Counted from the first letter of the stretch, positions 20,703-30,117 are shown. The stretch is DNA of 64,000 nucleotides from Bacterioplanoides sp. SCSIO 12839 (GCF_024397975.1 NZ_CP073745.1:1-64000); one strand, 5' to 3'. The notes: generated by a model not told the origin, from the sequence alone. Numbers and translations: made by a program.

Positions 20703-21440
20703 TTATTGGCGCTCGATAATGATGCGGCCAACAAACGCACCACTGCTGCGGTGGACACCATTAGCAAAGTCGGTATCGATGGCATCGGTGCTGACCAATG
20801 TGATGATGCGATCACCGCCATCGTTATTGCTGGCCGTAAACTGTTCGGCCAGGTCGGTGCCGGAATCATACAGGCGTAAGTCAAACTCCAGGCGATCAAC
20901 CCACTCACCATTCGGATAGAGATTCACATCACGTACGCCAACAAACCAGTCCGGGCTGGGGGCAATCATGCTGACTGCCGACACCAGCGGAAACTGTTCG
21001 GTTGCCGTGAACATCACTTGTTGGCTGCCTGGAGAGTCCTCTGGGCCACCGTGGCGGAAAATTTCGTCGACATAACCGCTGCTGCGGTGTTCTTCCAGTT
21101 CCATGGTGAAGGTTGAAGTGCTGCCGCTTTCGGCAACAATCTCAAGCCCTGCGGTGGATGGCTGATCCTGTGGTCGCCAAATCACCACCTGGCTGTTATG
21201 AGTGGCGCCGACCAGCGGTGAAAAATGTGCACTGCTGGGGTAGTTGGTTGGGAACGTCGCGCCGCTCCAGGTTTGATCAAAGGTCATGGAATACTGCACA
21301 CCACCACTGGCTGCATCGTTACCCTCGGTATTGTCGCCAGGCTGCAGGTTGTTATTACTGCTGCTTCCGCCACCGCCACAAGCGGCCAATACCAGTGTCA
21401 GTGTTGAAGCTGCCATCACTTTAAAAATGGGGTGTTCCAT
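20703..21440 (-). CDS. Spondin_N domain lipoprotein
   Basis: 245 residues. Signal peptide with lipobox LVLAAC followed by GGGGSSSNNN, then a spondin_N-like domain: YSMTFDQTWSGATFPTNYPS near the start, then SPLVGATHNS, the highly typical MIAPSPDWFVGV, and LYDSGTDL. Spondin_N domains occur in animal extracellular matrix proteins and in many marine bacterial lipoproteins of unknown role. The ATG at 21440 is preceded by GAGG at good spacing and gives a normal signal peptide; the frame runs 72 nt further upstream. It is divergent from the LysR gene. Confidence 0.85.
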   Translation of the reverse strand: MEHPIFKVMAASTLTLVLAACGGGGSSSNNNLQPGDNTEGNDAASGGVQYSMTFDQTWSGATFPTNYPSSAHFSPLVGATHNSQVVIWRPQDQPSTAGLEIVAESGSTSTFTMELEEHRSSGYVDEIFRHGGPEDSPGSQQVMFTATEQFPLVSAVSMIAPSPDWFVGVRDVNLYPNGEWVDRLEFDLRLYDSGTDLAEQFTASNNDGGDRIITLVSTDAIDTDFANGVHRSSGAFVGRIIIERQ

Positions 21441-21566
21441 GTCGATTACCTCTGCCTGTTTATTCTGTGTTGGGATTTGTTTGAGCGGCGGAGTTCGGGA
21501 TAGTTCAGACATTGCGACTGATTCTTGTTAACCTATTCGCATAAAGAATACTGAGATGAAAACAAA

Positions 21567-22487
21567 ATGCAGGAAATTAATTTATCCCGGGTCGATCTGA
21601 ATTTATTTGTTGTGTTTGATGCCATCTATCGTGAAGGCAACCTGACGCGTGCGGCGGAACGTTTGTATTTGTCTCAGCCCGCCGTCAGTCATGCTCTGGC
21701 GAGATTACGCGAACGTTTTGATGACCCCTTGTTCGAACGTGCCGGCAAAGGTATGTCGCCGACGCCACTGGCGAAGGCGATTATTGAGCGGGTAAGGATT
21801 GCTCTGCAGGAGCTGGAATCCACCTTGGGAGAAGGTCTGGCATTTGACCCTGCTGAGGCAAACCGTGTGTTTACGTTGGCAGCAAGGGATGTGATGGAAT
21901 TCACCGCTCTGCCTCCGCTGATGGTGCACCTGCAACGACAAGCGCCGAATATTCAGCTGCGCAGTTTGCGTGTTCCGCGCCGTGACATCATGCAGCAACT
22001 CAGCAGTGGGCAAATTGATTTTGCCGCGGACGTGTTATTGCCCGTGCCGGAAGAGGTTGAGCATCAGCCGTTAGGGCGTGAATTATTAGCCGTGGCGATG
22101 CGTCATGATCACTCGTTGGCGAGCACGATTCTGGATCTTGAGGCGTATATTTCAGCCACGCATGTACTGGTTTCCAGCCGTCATGATGGCCCCGGGGTAG
22201 AAGATTTTGCCCTGAATCGCTGTGGCAAAAGCCGTAAAGTGGCACTGCGCTGCCAGAACTATTACGCCGCCTTGCAGGTGGTGAAAGACACGGATTTATT
22301 GCTGACGCTGCCGCAAAGTTACGCCCGCCAGATGAAAGCCAATGGCGGGATCAGTATTGCTCCGTTACCGCTGGAGTTACCGCCGGTTGATATTCATCTG
22401 TATTGGCATCGCAAGGCAAGTCGCGACCCGGCGTTGGTCTGGCTGAAACAACAGATGTTGGAGTCGCTGACTGGTGTGATGAATTAA
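21567..22487 (+). CDS. LysR-family transcriptional regulator
   Basis: 306 residues. The N-terminal winged helix-turn-helix is clear (LTRAAERLYLSQPAVSHALARLRERFDDPLFER, about 24-56), followed by the substrate-binding-like domain. The motif GKGMSPTPLA is typical of the NodD/LeuO-type branch. It is divergent from the spondin_N lipoprotein gene across a 126-bp gap, so it may control that gene and itself; the effector is unknown. Confidence 0.92.
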   Translation: MQEINLSRVDLNLFVVFDAIYREGNLTRAAERLYLSQPAVSHALARLRERFDDPLFERAGKGMSPTPLAKAIIERVRIALQELESTLGEGLAFDPAEANRVFTLAARDVMEFTALPPLMVHLQRQAPNIQLRSLRVPRRDIMQQLSSGQIDFAADVLLPVPEEVEHQPLGRELLAVAMRHDHSLASTILDLEAYISATHVLVSSRHDGPGVEDFALNRCGKSRKVALRCQNYYAALQVVKDTDLLLTLPQSYARQMKANGGISIAPLPLELPPVDIHLYWHRKASRDPALVWLKQQMLESLTGVMN

Positions 22488-22522
22488 GTTAATGAGCTGG
22501 TTATATAAACATAGCTACCAAC

Positions 22523-23653
22523 TCAGGGAGTCGTAAGTACCAGAGAGGCTGAGGTATTAACCGGGTTGCCATCAGCCAGCTTTTGCAGGTTCAGGTTACT
22601 GTTTAACTGCACCGACGTCCGGGCCACCGTCGCATTTATAGTATTGGCCTCGGCAGTGGTTAATTCGCTATCAAATAAGGTCACACCCGGTGATGGCCGG
22701 TTGCTGTCTAACAACAGAGTTTCTTTGCCGTTAGAACGAATGGACTGCAAGGTGGTCATAAGGTTTTCGCCCTGGAGGCTGATGCCTGAGCCTGTCAGGT
22801 TTTGGGTTACTTCGCCAGCACATTGCTGTTGCGATTGTGTATTGCGAAATACCTGCAGGCACCAGACATCTTCTGCTGCAACCGATTCGCCATCAATCGT
22901 ACCGGATACACTTGCCAGCGGTTGCTGGCTATCAGACAGTTTTATCGCCCGGGTATTGGTGTGGGGAGCGATACCGTTCATTTGTGTTGTCGACGTTAGC
23001 GTCAATACCAGATAGTTGCTTTGTGATAGCGGTTGCAAAAACTCATCACCGATTGTCGGGTTGTTTAATGTTCGGAAACCCACTGATGCGCAACTGGCAA
23101 TTTCGGCGACTGGATTTTCAGTCGTGCTGCCTGCAGCTTCACGGATAACAAACAAGGCGCGTTGCTGGTGGCTGCGACGCAACTGACGGCTGTTTGAAGT
23201 ATTGGTAAACGTTTGTTGATGAACAACTGCCCAGGTGCCATAAATATTGGAGTTATTACTCACTAACTCTTCGCCGTCCAGATGCTGGTAGGTATTGTCG
23301 TCCAGTGAAATAGAAAAGTGTTCCGTTAATGACGGTGGTGTTGGCACAGAGTACTGGCAGTCAGACCCAATTGGCGGAGCCACCGGAGGATTGGAATCAC
23401 CATCATTGTCAGAGTTATCCCCCGGATTACTTGTATCTGGGTTGTCAGAATTATTGTCATCTGGGGTGTTGTTATCTGGAGTGCCAGTGTCAGGTGTATC
23501 GCTTCCGTTATCAGAATTATCTTGTGACGGAGTATCCGGGTTACCACTGGATGGCTCGCCAGAGTTTGAGGTCGATGCACCACAGCCGGTCAGGCTGATA
23601 GTAGAAAGCAGGGCGATATACATAGCCCACGAAGAGAAGCGAAAGTCAGACAC
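22523..23653 (-). CDS. Hypothetical lipoprotein with Asp/Asn/Pro-rich linker
   Basis: 376 residues from GTG 23653. This start gives a compact signal peptide with lipobox SLTGC and avoids overlap with the upstream hydrolase gene; an ATG 30 nt further in is also possible. After the Cys comes an acidic linker of about 70 residues of D, N, P, S, T and G, then a beta-rich region with about five cysteines and no domain I recognise. Probably an outer-membrane or surface lipoprotein. Confidence 0.72.
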   Translation of the reverse strand: MSDFRFSSWAMYIALLSTISLTGCGASTSNSGEPSSGNPDTPSQDNSDNGSDTPDTGTPDNNTPDDNNSDNPDTSNPGDNSDNDGDSNPPVAPPIGSDCQYSVPTPPSLTEHFSISLDDNTYQHLDGEELVSNNSNIYGTWAVVHQQTFTNTSNSRQLRRSHQQRALFVIREAAGSTTENPVAEIASCASVGFRTLNNPTIGDEFLQPLSQSNYLVLTLTSTTQMNGIAPHTNTRAIKLSDSQQPLASVSGTIDGESVAAEDVWCLQVFRNTQSQQQCAGEVTQNLTGSGISLQGENLMTTLQSIRSNGKETLLLDSNRPSPGVTLFDSELTTAEANTINATVARTSVQLNSNLNLQKLADGNPVNTSASLVLTTP

Positions 23654-23708
23654 AGGCGAGCCTATATTATTGTTGTATAAAACAGTACCAGTGTACTGGA
23701 AACAGCCG

Positions 23709-24656
23709 TTAATCCAAATACTGAGCAAACAAATGGGCGGCCGTTTCTGCAACCACAGCATGACGTTGGGCCAGGCGAGCGTGGTCTTTGTCGTAACCTC
23801 CACCAATCACGGTTGCCACCGGAATATGACGTTGTAAGCAGGTTTTTAACACCAATTCATCACGCTGCTGAACGCCATTCCAACTGATGTTTAAATGCCC
23901 TAGCTCATCCCCTTGCCAGACATCTGCTCCGGCATCGTAGAGCACAATGTCGGGCTGTTGTTGGTCAAGCAGTTGATTCAGCGTGCGCTCAACCACTTCC
24001 AGGTAGGCGTTATCTTCGAGAAATTTATCCAGACCAATATCCAGATCGCTGGCGCTTTTACGGAATGGGAAATTCTTTTCACAATGAATCGAACAGGTAA
24101 ACGCACGAGGCTCGTCTTTTAAGATCGCGGCTGTGCCGTCGCCCTGATGTACATCCAGATCAAAGATCAGAATCTTTTGCACTTCACCGCTGTGTAATAA
24201 CGACAACGCGGTAAACGCTAAATCATTCAACAAACAAAAACCGGAACCAAAATCGCGATGAGCATGGTGAGTGCCACCCGCCAGATGGCTCGCCATGCCA
24301 TATTGCAGCGCCAGTTTAGCGGTTAACAAGGTGCCATTGGGGGCGGTGAAGGTTCGGTCAATCAGCCCCTGGCTCCAGGGCAAACCAATACGCCGCCAGG
24401 CTTTTTTGTTGTCTGGGTCAGTATCGTCGTTCTGCTCACTGATCATCCGCAGGTAAGGCATGTCATGAGCGATGCTCATCACTTGCTGGCTGATGGGATC
24501 TGGCCTAAATAAATTGTGCTGACCAATCAACCCATGCTGTAAGCAGTAGTCGTGCAGACGTACAAACTTCGACATCACAAAGCGGTGATCTTCCGGGAAT
24601 GGGCAGGAGTAGTTGGGGTGATAAACCAGTGGCAGCACTGTGAAATCCAGACTCAA
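23709..24656 (-). CDS. Histone deacetylase-like amidohydrolase
   Basis: 315 residues of the arginase/deacetylase fold. Seen: AGGTHHAHRDFGSGFCLLND (the HH catalytic pair and the GxGFC loop), the zinc ligands in DLDVHQGDG, and YDAGADVW carrying the second Asp ligand, then GGGY. It most resembles class IV (HDAC11-like) bacterial enzymes. Bacterial members remove acetyl or acyl groups from small molecules such as polyamines or from proteins, and the substrate cannot be told from sequence. It may be cotranscribed with the lipoprotein gene downstream (55 nt). Confidence 0.88.
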   Translation of the reverse strand: MSLDFTVLPLVYHPNYSCPFPEDHRFVMSKFVRLHDYCLQHGLIGQHNLFRPDPISQQVMSIAHDMPYLRMISEQNDDTDPDNKKAWRRIGLPWSQGLIDRTFTAPNGTLLTAKLALQYGMASHLAGGTHHAHRDFGSGFCLLNDLAFTALSLLHSGEVQKILIFDLDVHQGDGTAAILKDEPRAFTCSIHCEKNFPFRKSASDLDIGLDKFLEDNAYLEVVERTLNQLLDQQQPDIVLYDAGADVWQGDELGHLNISWNGVQQRDELVLKTCLQRHIPVATVIGGGYDKDHARLAQRHAVVAETAAHLFAQYLD

Positions 24657-24832
24657 TGACAGAACCGTATTGTGCGTTTTTAGCAGTATGAATGCACCTT
24701 TCGCTCTCGTAAAAAAGCACTAAGACTAAAGGCGAGTGTGATGCCTCTCTGCGCTATGTTTCTCTATAGGTTGAACAAAAATAATACAGTACAAGCGCAG
24801 GTGCTTGCTGACAGAAACTTGGGTACAGATTG

Positions 24833-25126
24833 ATGGCGAAAAAGCAGAAGAAGACGGTTAAAAAAGTGGATTCACAGGTGGCCGAGGCAGAGGTCGTGGA
24901 TGATAAAAACCCGGCTATCTCTCGCTTTGAAAGTGTGTTTTATCGATTTTTTGCCTGGTTTCCGATCCTGGTATTACCCGCTATGGTGTGGGATATGATG
25001 GTCGCCGGTGACTATGGGATGGGAGCCATTATTGGTTTTATCCATGCCATCCTGGTGTTCCGTTTTGTTACTGTGGTGAACCTACACCAACTGATGAGCC
25101 GGCTGTTTGGTAAAAAAGCAGCTTGA
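24833..25126 (+). CDS. Small two-span membrane protein, unknown
   Basis: 97 residues. A Lys-rich N-terminus (KKQKKTVKK) and an acidic stretch are followed by two hydrophobic segments (about 40-60 and 65-85) and a basic C-terminal tail (LFGKKAA). I do not recognise the family. The ATG at 24833 overlaps an in-frame TTG one codon before. It is divergent from the deacetylase-like gene (176-bp gap) and followed by a probable terminator. Confidence 0.7.
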   Translation: MAKKQKKTVKKVDSQVAEAEVVDDKNPAISRFESVFYRFFAWFPILVLPAMVWDMMVAGDYGMGAIIGFIHAILVFRFVTVVNLHQLMSRLFGKKAA

Positions 25127-25134
25127 GCTAAATA

Positions 25135-25170
25135 CGGGTCAATTGTGCGAAACATTGGCCCGGTTTTGCC
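25135..25170 (+). terminator. Probable rho-independent terminator
   Basis: CGGGTCAAT / ATTGGCCCG stem (one G-T pair) with a 10-nt loop, followed by GTTTTGCCTGTTTT, 9 bp after the small membrane protein gene. Confidence 0.6.
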
Positions 25171-25302
25171 TGTTTTACTGATATTTTTGTTTCTCTGTTC
25201 ACAATTTTCCCTTTCATATAAATGGCCCTTGAGTGCTACATGCTAGTGTGTCGTCACTGTGTAGTTAGTGTGCAGTCACGAAGTAATAAAAGAGCATCGG
25301 CC

Positions 25303-27714
25303 ATGAACAAAACCCCCTATTTCTCTAGCATCACTCTGATGACCTCCCTTTTGCTGATCGCTTGTGGTGGAGGCTCTGGGGGATCTGGTTCGAGTGTTTT
25401 TGACTCTGATGAAGCTGATGGTGGTATATCCACGCCTGGACAAGAAGATTCAACGGCGGATACGTCTGACCCTAACCCTAACCCTAACCCTAACCCGCAG
25501 CCAGACAGGCCTTTGGCGCCGGTGATTACTCCCGCTCATGAACCTGCGTTTTATAACTACGGCTTGCCACAAGATATGAAAACCGATGAACGTGGTTTGC
25601 CGTTATTACACAGCCTGCCCAACGCTAAAGGACAGGTGTATCTCGATTTTGATGGCGATTTTGATCTTGGCGAATTTCATGATGGCGTGGACTTCGACGG
25701 AGACCCCAGCACCTATAACGCCCAGGAGCAGGAGTTTATCTATAACTGGTGGGCAACCACTGCGGCTCAGTTCGCTATGTTTGACTTAGATGTGACGACC
25801 GAAATTGATCTTGAGCGGCCACATAGCTGGAATGTGATTTTCCCCGGTGCCAAGTTGGGCGTGGCCTATGGTGGCTATGGTCATAGTAAACGGGATATTG
25901 CGCAGATGCGGGCAGAGCATGGGCCGTATTCCTCCGTGGTTGGGCACGAAGGTGGGCATACCTTTGGTCTCGGCCATGTGATTGGTTTGGATGATCAGGG
26001 TGCGGTGAACTCTGGTTATTACGCCAGCCCTTATCCGTTACGCGGCTGGCATCTGGGCACCGGTGATCGCATTGTGAACAAGTGGTCGAATAAATTCCGC
26101 GGTAATGCCAAAGACAGCTTTTTTGGCGGCGTTGAGCATCTCGCCAGTCGGGTGAAGGCATTTGATGACAGCAGTAGCGGCTATCGGCCGGATGATCACG
26201 CTGCGGATCTGGATTCAGCCACCCAGCTGGGGCGGCTGGAGCATAAAGGATTTGTCGCCAGTGGCGTGATCGAAACCATGAATGATGTCGACAGTTTCTT
26301 TTTTGACTGGGACGGCGGCCATGCGTTGATCAGCAGTAACGCTTTTGGTTTGTCTCCAGTCAATATCACGCTGCGATTATTGAACGCGAACAAACAGCCG
26401 ATTGGCTTAGTGCATAACGGCATTAACCATCAATGGTTAGCCGCTGACTTGGCGGCCGGACGTTATTACCTGCAGTTAGAAAGCGCTAAACGTTACAGCG
26501 ATTTGGGCGAATATCGGCTGCGTGTGAATGCTGTTCCCGGAGATTGGCGAGTGGCGAACTTTGGCCCTAAACGCTTAATTGGTGAAGCCTCTTACAACGC
26601 CAATACCCGCCAATGGACGTTAAAAGCGACCGGCGGTGATATCTGGAATAACGCCGACAACATGGTGTTTGTGTATCAGAAACTGCAGGGCGCGGGCAGC
26701 ATTGTGGCAAAAGTAGAGAGTAATAATGCGTCTGCTCCATGGGCTAAATTTGGCGTGATGATGCGCGCGGAGTTAAGCGCTGGCAGTGCTCATATCGGCC
26801 AGTTTGTGTCGGGCAGTAACGGCCCGAGTCAGACCGCACGAACACAAACAGATGGCACCTCTCAGCACAATGGTACCGGGCCTGCTGACGCACGCTGGCT
26901 AAGACTGGAACGATTAGCCAGTGAATCGGGTAATGGCTTTAACCGCTTCCGCAGTTATCTCTCGGCAAATGGCAATGACTGGACGCTGATTAGCGAACAA
27001 ACCATCGACACATCAGATGAAATTTATGTTGGCTTAGCACAGTCGGCATTGAATGCACGCGCCATGGCGCAGGCGCAGTTTTCTTCAGTAGCAATCACAG
27101 GTCAGGCCGAGCGTGGTGTTAACTCTGAGCTGGCCGCTCCAGCGAGTCTTAGCCAGACCAGTGTTGACCATCAACAGGTTGCTCTGAATTGGAGTACTGT
27201 TAGCGGCGCAGAGCAATATATGCTGGAGCGCTCCGAAGATGGCTTATCGTTTTATTCTTTGGCAATACTGAATGCCGCAACCACCCAATATACCGACACG
27301 GGTTTATTGGCGGGCAGCGCTTATAGTTATCGGGTTAAAGCGTTGAAAGGCAGTGCGGCGGGAACACCTTCGGATGTGGTGAACGTTCAATTACGTGCAG
27401 AACCTGCACAAGACGCGCGTGTGATTTCTTATTCTGACACCACACTGATTCTTGATTGGGGAGAACCGTTAGGACAGCGCGGCTACAAAATAGAACGCTC
27501 CGAAAACGGCGGTGCCTACAGCGTGATTGCCGCCCGTCATTCAGACTACGATCAGAATGTGACAGATGGCTCCCATGCCACCACCCAGAAATATGTAGAT
27601 AGTGGACTAACGGCGAGTACCTCTTACAGCTATCGCATCACGACGCTGGATGAGCAAGGCGAAGCCGGGGTTGTGGTGGTGAGTGGCGCGACTAAGGCTG
27701 CTCCTGCGGAGTAA
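25303..27714 (+). CDS. Metallopeptidase lipoprotein with FnIII domains
   Basis: 803 residues. Lipobox LLIAC followed by GGGSGGSG, and an Asn-Pro repeat linker (about 57-66). The catalytic region carries HEGGHTFGLGH at 215-225, the HExxHxxGxxH zinc motif of metzincins. No Met-turn is obvious downstream, so the clan is uncertain. Next come a beta-sandwich region like a bacterial pre-peptidase C-terminal domain (about 305-410), a DUF1349/laminin-G-like region (about 425-605) and two fibronectin type III domains (about 615-800). Probably a cell-surface protease acting on extracellular matter. The ATG at 25303 gives the signal peptide; the frame extends 81 nt upstream. Confidence 0.85.
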   Translation: MNKTPYFSSITLMTSLLLIACGGGSGGSGSSVFDSDEADGGISTPGQEDSTADTSDPNPNPNPNPQPDRPLAPVITPAHEPAFYNYGLPQDMKTDERGLPLLHSLPNAKGQVYLDFDGDFDLGEFHDGVDFDGDPSTYNAQEQEFIYNWWATTAAQFAMFDLDVTTEIDLERPHSWNVIFPGAKLGVAYGGYGHSKRDIAQMRAEHGPYSSVVGHEGGHTFGLGHVIGLDDQGAVNSGYYASPYPLRGWHLGTGDRIVNKWSNKFRGNAKDSFFGGVEHLASRVKAFDDSSSGYRPDDHAADLDSATQLGRLEHKGFVASGVIETMNDVDSFFFDWDGGHALISSNAFGLSPVNITLRLLNANKQPIGLVHNGINHQWLAADLAAGRYYLQLESAKRYSDLGEYRLRVNAVPGDWRVANFGPKRLIGEASYNANTRQWTLKATGGDIWNNADNMVFVYQKLQGAGSIVAKVESNNASAPWAKFGVMMRAELSAGSAHIGQFVSGSNGPSQTARTQTDGTSQHNGTGPADARWLRLERLASESGNGFNRFRSYLSANGNDWTLISEQTIDTSDEIYVGLAQSALNARAMAQAQFSSVAITGQAERGVNSELAAPASLSQTSVDHQQVALNWSTVSGAEQYMLERSEDGLSFYSLAILNAATTQYTDTGLLAGSAYSYRVKALKGSAAGTPSDVVNVQLRAEPAQDARVISYSDTTLILDWGEPLGQRGYKIERSENGGAYSVIAARHSDYDQNVTDGSHATTQKYVDSGLTASTSYSYRITTLDEQGEAGVVVVSGATKAAPAE
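25471..25494 (+). repeat. Hexanucleotide tandem repeat (CCTAAC)4 inside the metallopeptidase gene
   Basis: Four perfect copies encode the Asn-Pro dipeptide linker. Such simple repeats can change copy number by slippage; a whole-unit change stays in frame and alters linker length only. Confidence 0.9.
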
Positions 27715-27824
27715 AAACCAGTACGACTTTTTATTTCTGCTTAATGTCAGAAATTAATGAGAATTGCATTTCACCACATTCAGTGGCTCAATTGCTGACA
27801 AAGGACTTACCTATTGGCCCGTTG

Positions 27825-30095
27825 ATGAAAGCAATTCTCCAATCCCTTCTTTTCGTTTTAGTGTTTTCGGTTTGCGGCAGTGTAACAGCACAAGCTCAGG
27901 TCGAGACTCAAACTCAAGATTCTAAACAACATCCATCAGTTGAAATTAACTCGATTGTTCTACATCAGCTTTTTGATCTGCAAGACCGGGTAAACCGGCT
28001 TGAGTACAGCCAGTCTGCTACCGATTCGGTAGAGCAGAACAAAGAGATTGAGCTGCTAAAGCAGCAGTTAAACCAGCTAACGCAATCGGTCAATTTGCAA
28101 CATGGCAAATTGTCTAATCAGGTTGATCAATATGAAGGGCGGATTTCTGATATTGGTGCTGGGGTGGACAGATATACATCTGTATTGGGTTGGTTTGGAA
28201 TTGTCGCCGGCCTCTTTGCAGTAGTTATTACACTTATTGCTTTACTTTTTAGCTCTCAATCCAAGAAATTAGCGGTCGAAGCTGCGAAAGAGCAATTAGA
28301 AATCCATTCGGAAGAGATCAAAAGTGATTTATCAGAGCAACTAAAAAACGAAATAAATCTGCATCGAGAGAAGTGGGAGGAACATATAACTAATCTTCTT
28401 ATGGACTCGGAAAAACGAATCGAAGATCTGGAACAAAAAATTAAAAAAATTCTGAATGAATCACATGATTATCTAGAACGAATTAAAAAGCTTGCTCAGA
28501 AAGCTATCGAGAAAGAGCTAACAGAAGAAGAGAAAGAAGAATACCAAATCAGCACCTTTAAACTTCGTCAAAAACCAGAATCTGAATTTACTCCCGACGA
28601 TTGGTATCAACTGGGTGTTGATGAATACACACGCAATAATTACCCAAAAGCGATTGAATATTTTGAACTATCAGAACTACATATAGATGCTAAAGATATA
28701 GATGTAGCGATGTCTTTATTTGCAAAGGCGTTTTGTTTGAATCAGGATAATCGGCCTGATGAAGAGATTACTATCTACGATGATTTGATTGCTCGCTACA
28801 GTGAAAGTGAGCAATCAGAGTTACTGGAACTGGTTGCAAAGTCTTTGCTTAATAAAGGCGCCAGATTAGGTAAGCAGAACCGATCAAATGAAGCTCTTGC
28901 TGTCTACAATGATCTGATCCTCCGTTATGGTAAAAGTGACAAGCCAGAGTTGCAGAATCAGGTTGCTATGTCTTTGCTTAACAAAGGCTTTGTATTGGGC
29001 CTACAAAATCGTCCAGATGAAGAGCTTGCCGCCTACGATGATGTAATCTCTCGCTATGGCAAAAGTGAGCGGCCAAGGATGCAGGATTTAATTGCAAAGG
29101 CTTTGCTTGGCAAAGGCTTTGCATTGGGCCTACAGAATCGCCCATATGAAGAGCTTGCCGCTTACGATGATGTAATTACTCGCTACGGAAAAAGTGAGCT
29201 GCCTGATTTGCAAGAGAAAGTTGCCGCGTCATTGTTTAATAAAGGCGTCAGGTTGGGTCAGCAAAATGATTTAAACAAAGAAATTGCTGCCTACGATGAG
29301 CTAATCAGTAGTTTTGATGAAAGTGAACAGTTAGAGATACAAAAGCATATTGCAAGTGCTTTGTTGAATAAGGGAATTGCGTTAGGCAGGCAGAATCAAC
29401 CAGATGAAGAGCTTGTCGCCTATAATGAGTTAATCAACCGTTTTAATGATAGTGAACAATTAGAGATACAAAAGCAGATTGCAAGTGCTTTGTTTAATAA
29501 GGGGATTGCGTTAGGCAAGCAGAATCAACTAGATGAAGCAATTTCTAGCTATGACAATTTAATCAGCCGTTATGGTGAACATGATAGTCTAGAGCTAAAA
29601 GAGCTTGTTGCCCAAGCCCTGAATAATACAGGCGCGATGTTGAGTCAGCAGAATCGCTTAGATGAAGCTTTTGTCATATTTGAGGAATTAATCACTCGCT
29701 ATGAAGAAAGTGAGGAGGATGGGCTGAAAAACTCAATCACCTTTGCTCTATCAAACATTGCTGAGTTATCTCTCCTTTTGGAATCGCCAGATTCCTCAGA
29801 GCAAAGAATTCACAAAGTTTTAGATCGATCTTCTTCAAACTCATTTACATCATCCGTGATGAAATTCTTACTCTTCCTACTGGATAAAGCCGATATCAGC
29901 CAGATGCTTCAGAATATTGAACAACTGCCCGAAGATACCAAATTTACTTGGGGCTTTAATGAAATTCGAGACTACTTAAATCAGTTCTCAGGTGTAAAAG
30001 GCGAGCAAGCCCAAGCGGTTGTTCGTTTCTTTGAAGAACACCACAACGTAGAAAAATTAAAAGAAGAATTAGATGAGATTAAAGGCGATAAATAA
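27825..30095 (+). CDS. Membrane-anchored TPR-repeat protein
   Basis: 756 residues. Signal peptide or first membrane segment (1-25, ending AQA), a coiled-coil segment (about 45-110), one strong transmembrane helix (about 120-145, GWFGIVAGLFAVVITLIALLF), a second long coiled coil (about 150-245), then eight 43-residue TPR-like repeats (295-638) with the pattern LLNKG-LG-QNR-DEELAAYDDLI-RYG-SE. The DNA is AT-richer than its neighbours. The N-terminus is probably periplasmic and the repeats cytoplasmic, or the reverse if the signal is cleaved. The likely role is protein-protein scaffolding; the partner is unknown. The start is uncertain: the frame opens at 27744, but ATG 27825 gives the signal sequence. 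Confidence 0.75.
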   Translation: MKAILQSLLFVLVFSVCGSVTAQAQVETQTQDSKQHPSVEINSIVLHQLFDLQDRVNRLEYSQSATDSVEQNKEIELLKQQLNQLTQSVNLQHGKLSNQVDQYEGRISDIGAGVDRYTSVLGWFGIVAGLFAVVITLIALLFSSQSKKLAVEAAKEQLEIHSEEIKSDLSEQLKNEINLHREKWEEHITNLLMDSEKRIEDLEQKIKKILNESHDYLERIKKLAQKAIEKELTEEEKEEYQISTFKLRQKPESEFTPDDWYQLGVDEYTRNNYPKAIEYFELSELHIDAKDIDVAMSLFAKAFCLNQDNRPDEEITIYDDLIARYSESEQSELLELVAKSLLNKGARLGKQNRSNEALAVYNDLILRYGKSDKPELQNQVAMSLLNKGFVLGLQNRPDEELAAYDDVISRYGKSERPRMQDLIAKALLGKGFALGLQNRPYEELAAYDDVITRYGKSELPDLQEKVAASLFNKGVRLGQQNDLNKEIAAYDELISSFDESEQLEIQKHIASALLNKGIALGRQNQPDEELVAYNELINRFNDSEQLEIQKQIASALFNKGIALGKQNQLDEAISSYDNLISRYGEHDSLELKELVAQALNNTGAMLSQQNRLDEAFVIFEELITRYEESEEDGLKNSITFALSNIAELSLLLESPDSSEQRIHKVLDRSSSNSFTSSVMKFLLFLLDKADISQMLQNIEQLPEDTKFTWGFNEIRDYLNQFSGVKGEQAQAVVRFFEEHHNVEKLKEELDEIKGDK
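28707..29738 (+). repeat. Eight tandem 129-bp coding repeats
   Basis: Units begin at 28707, 28836, 28965, 29094, 29223, 29352, 29481 and 29610, all exactly 129 bp (43 codons) with no indels. The third and fourth units (28965-29222) and the sixth and seventh (29352-29609) are the most alike, which points to recent duplication. Confidence 0.85.
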
Positions 30096-30108
30096 TTATC
30101 GCCTTTAA
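30079..30108. terminator. Perfect 13-bp inverted repeat between convergent genes
   Basis: TTAAAGGCGATAA / TTATCGCCTTTAA around a 4-nt loop that contains the TPR gene stop codon. It lies between two convergent genes and probably acts as a shared terminator, although there is no long T-run. Confidence 0.6.
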
Positions 30109-30117
30109 CGAGTTTGA

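Noticed and set aside
25471-25494. CCCTAA-type repeat as a telomere-like or mobile sequence
   Set aside because: It lies in frame in a coding linker and encodes Asn-Pro repeats; resemblance to vertebrate telomeres is chance.
28707-29738. CRISPR array from the regular 129-bp periodicity
   Set aside because: Repeats are contiguous, in frame and encode TPR-like helices; there are no short spacers.
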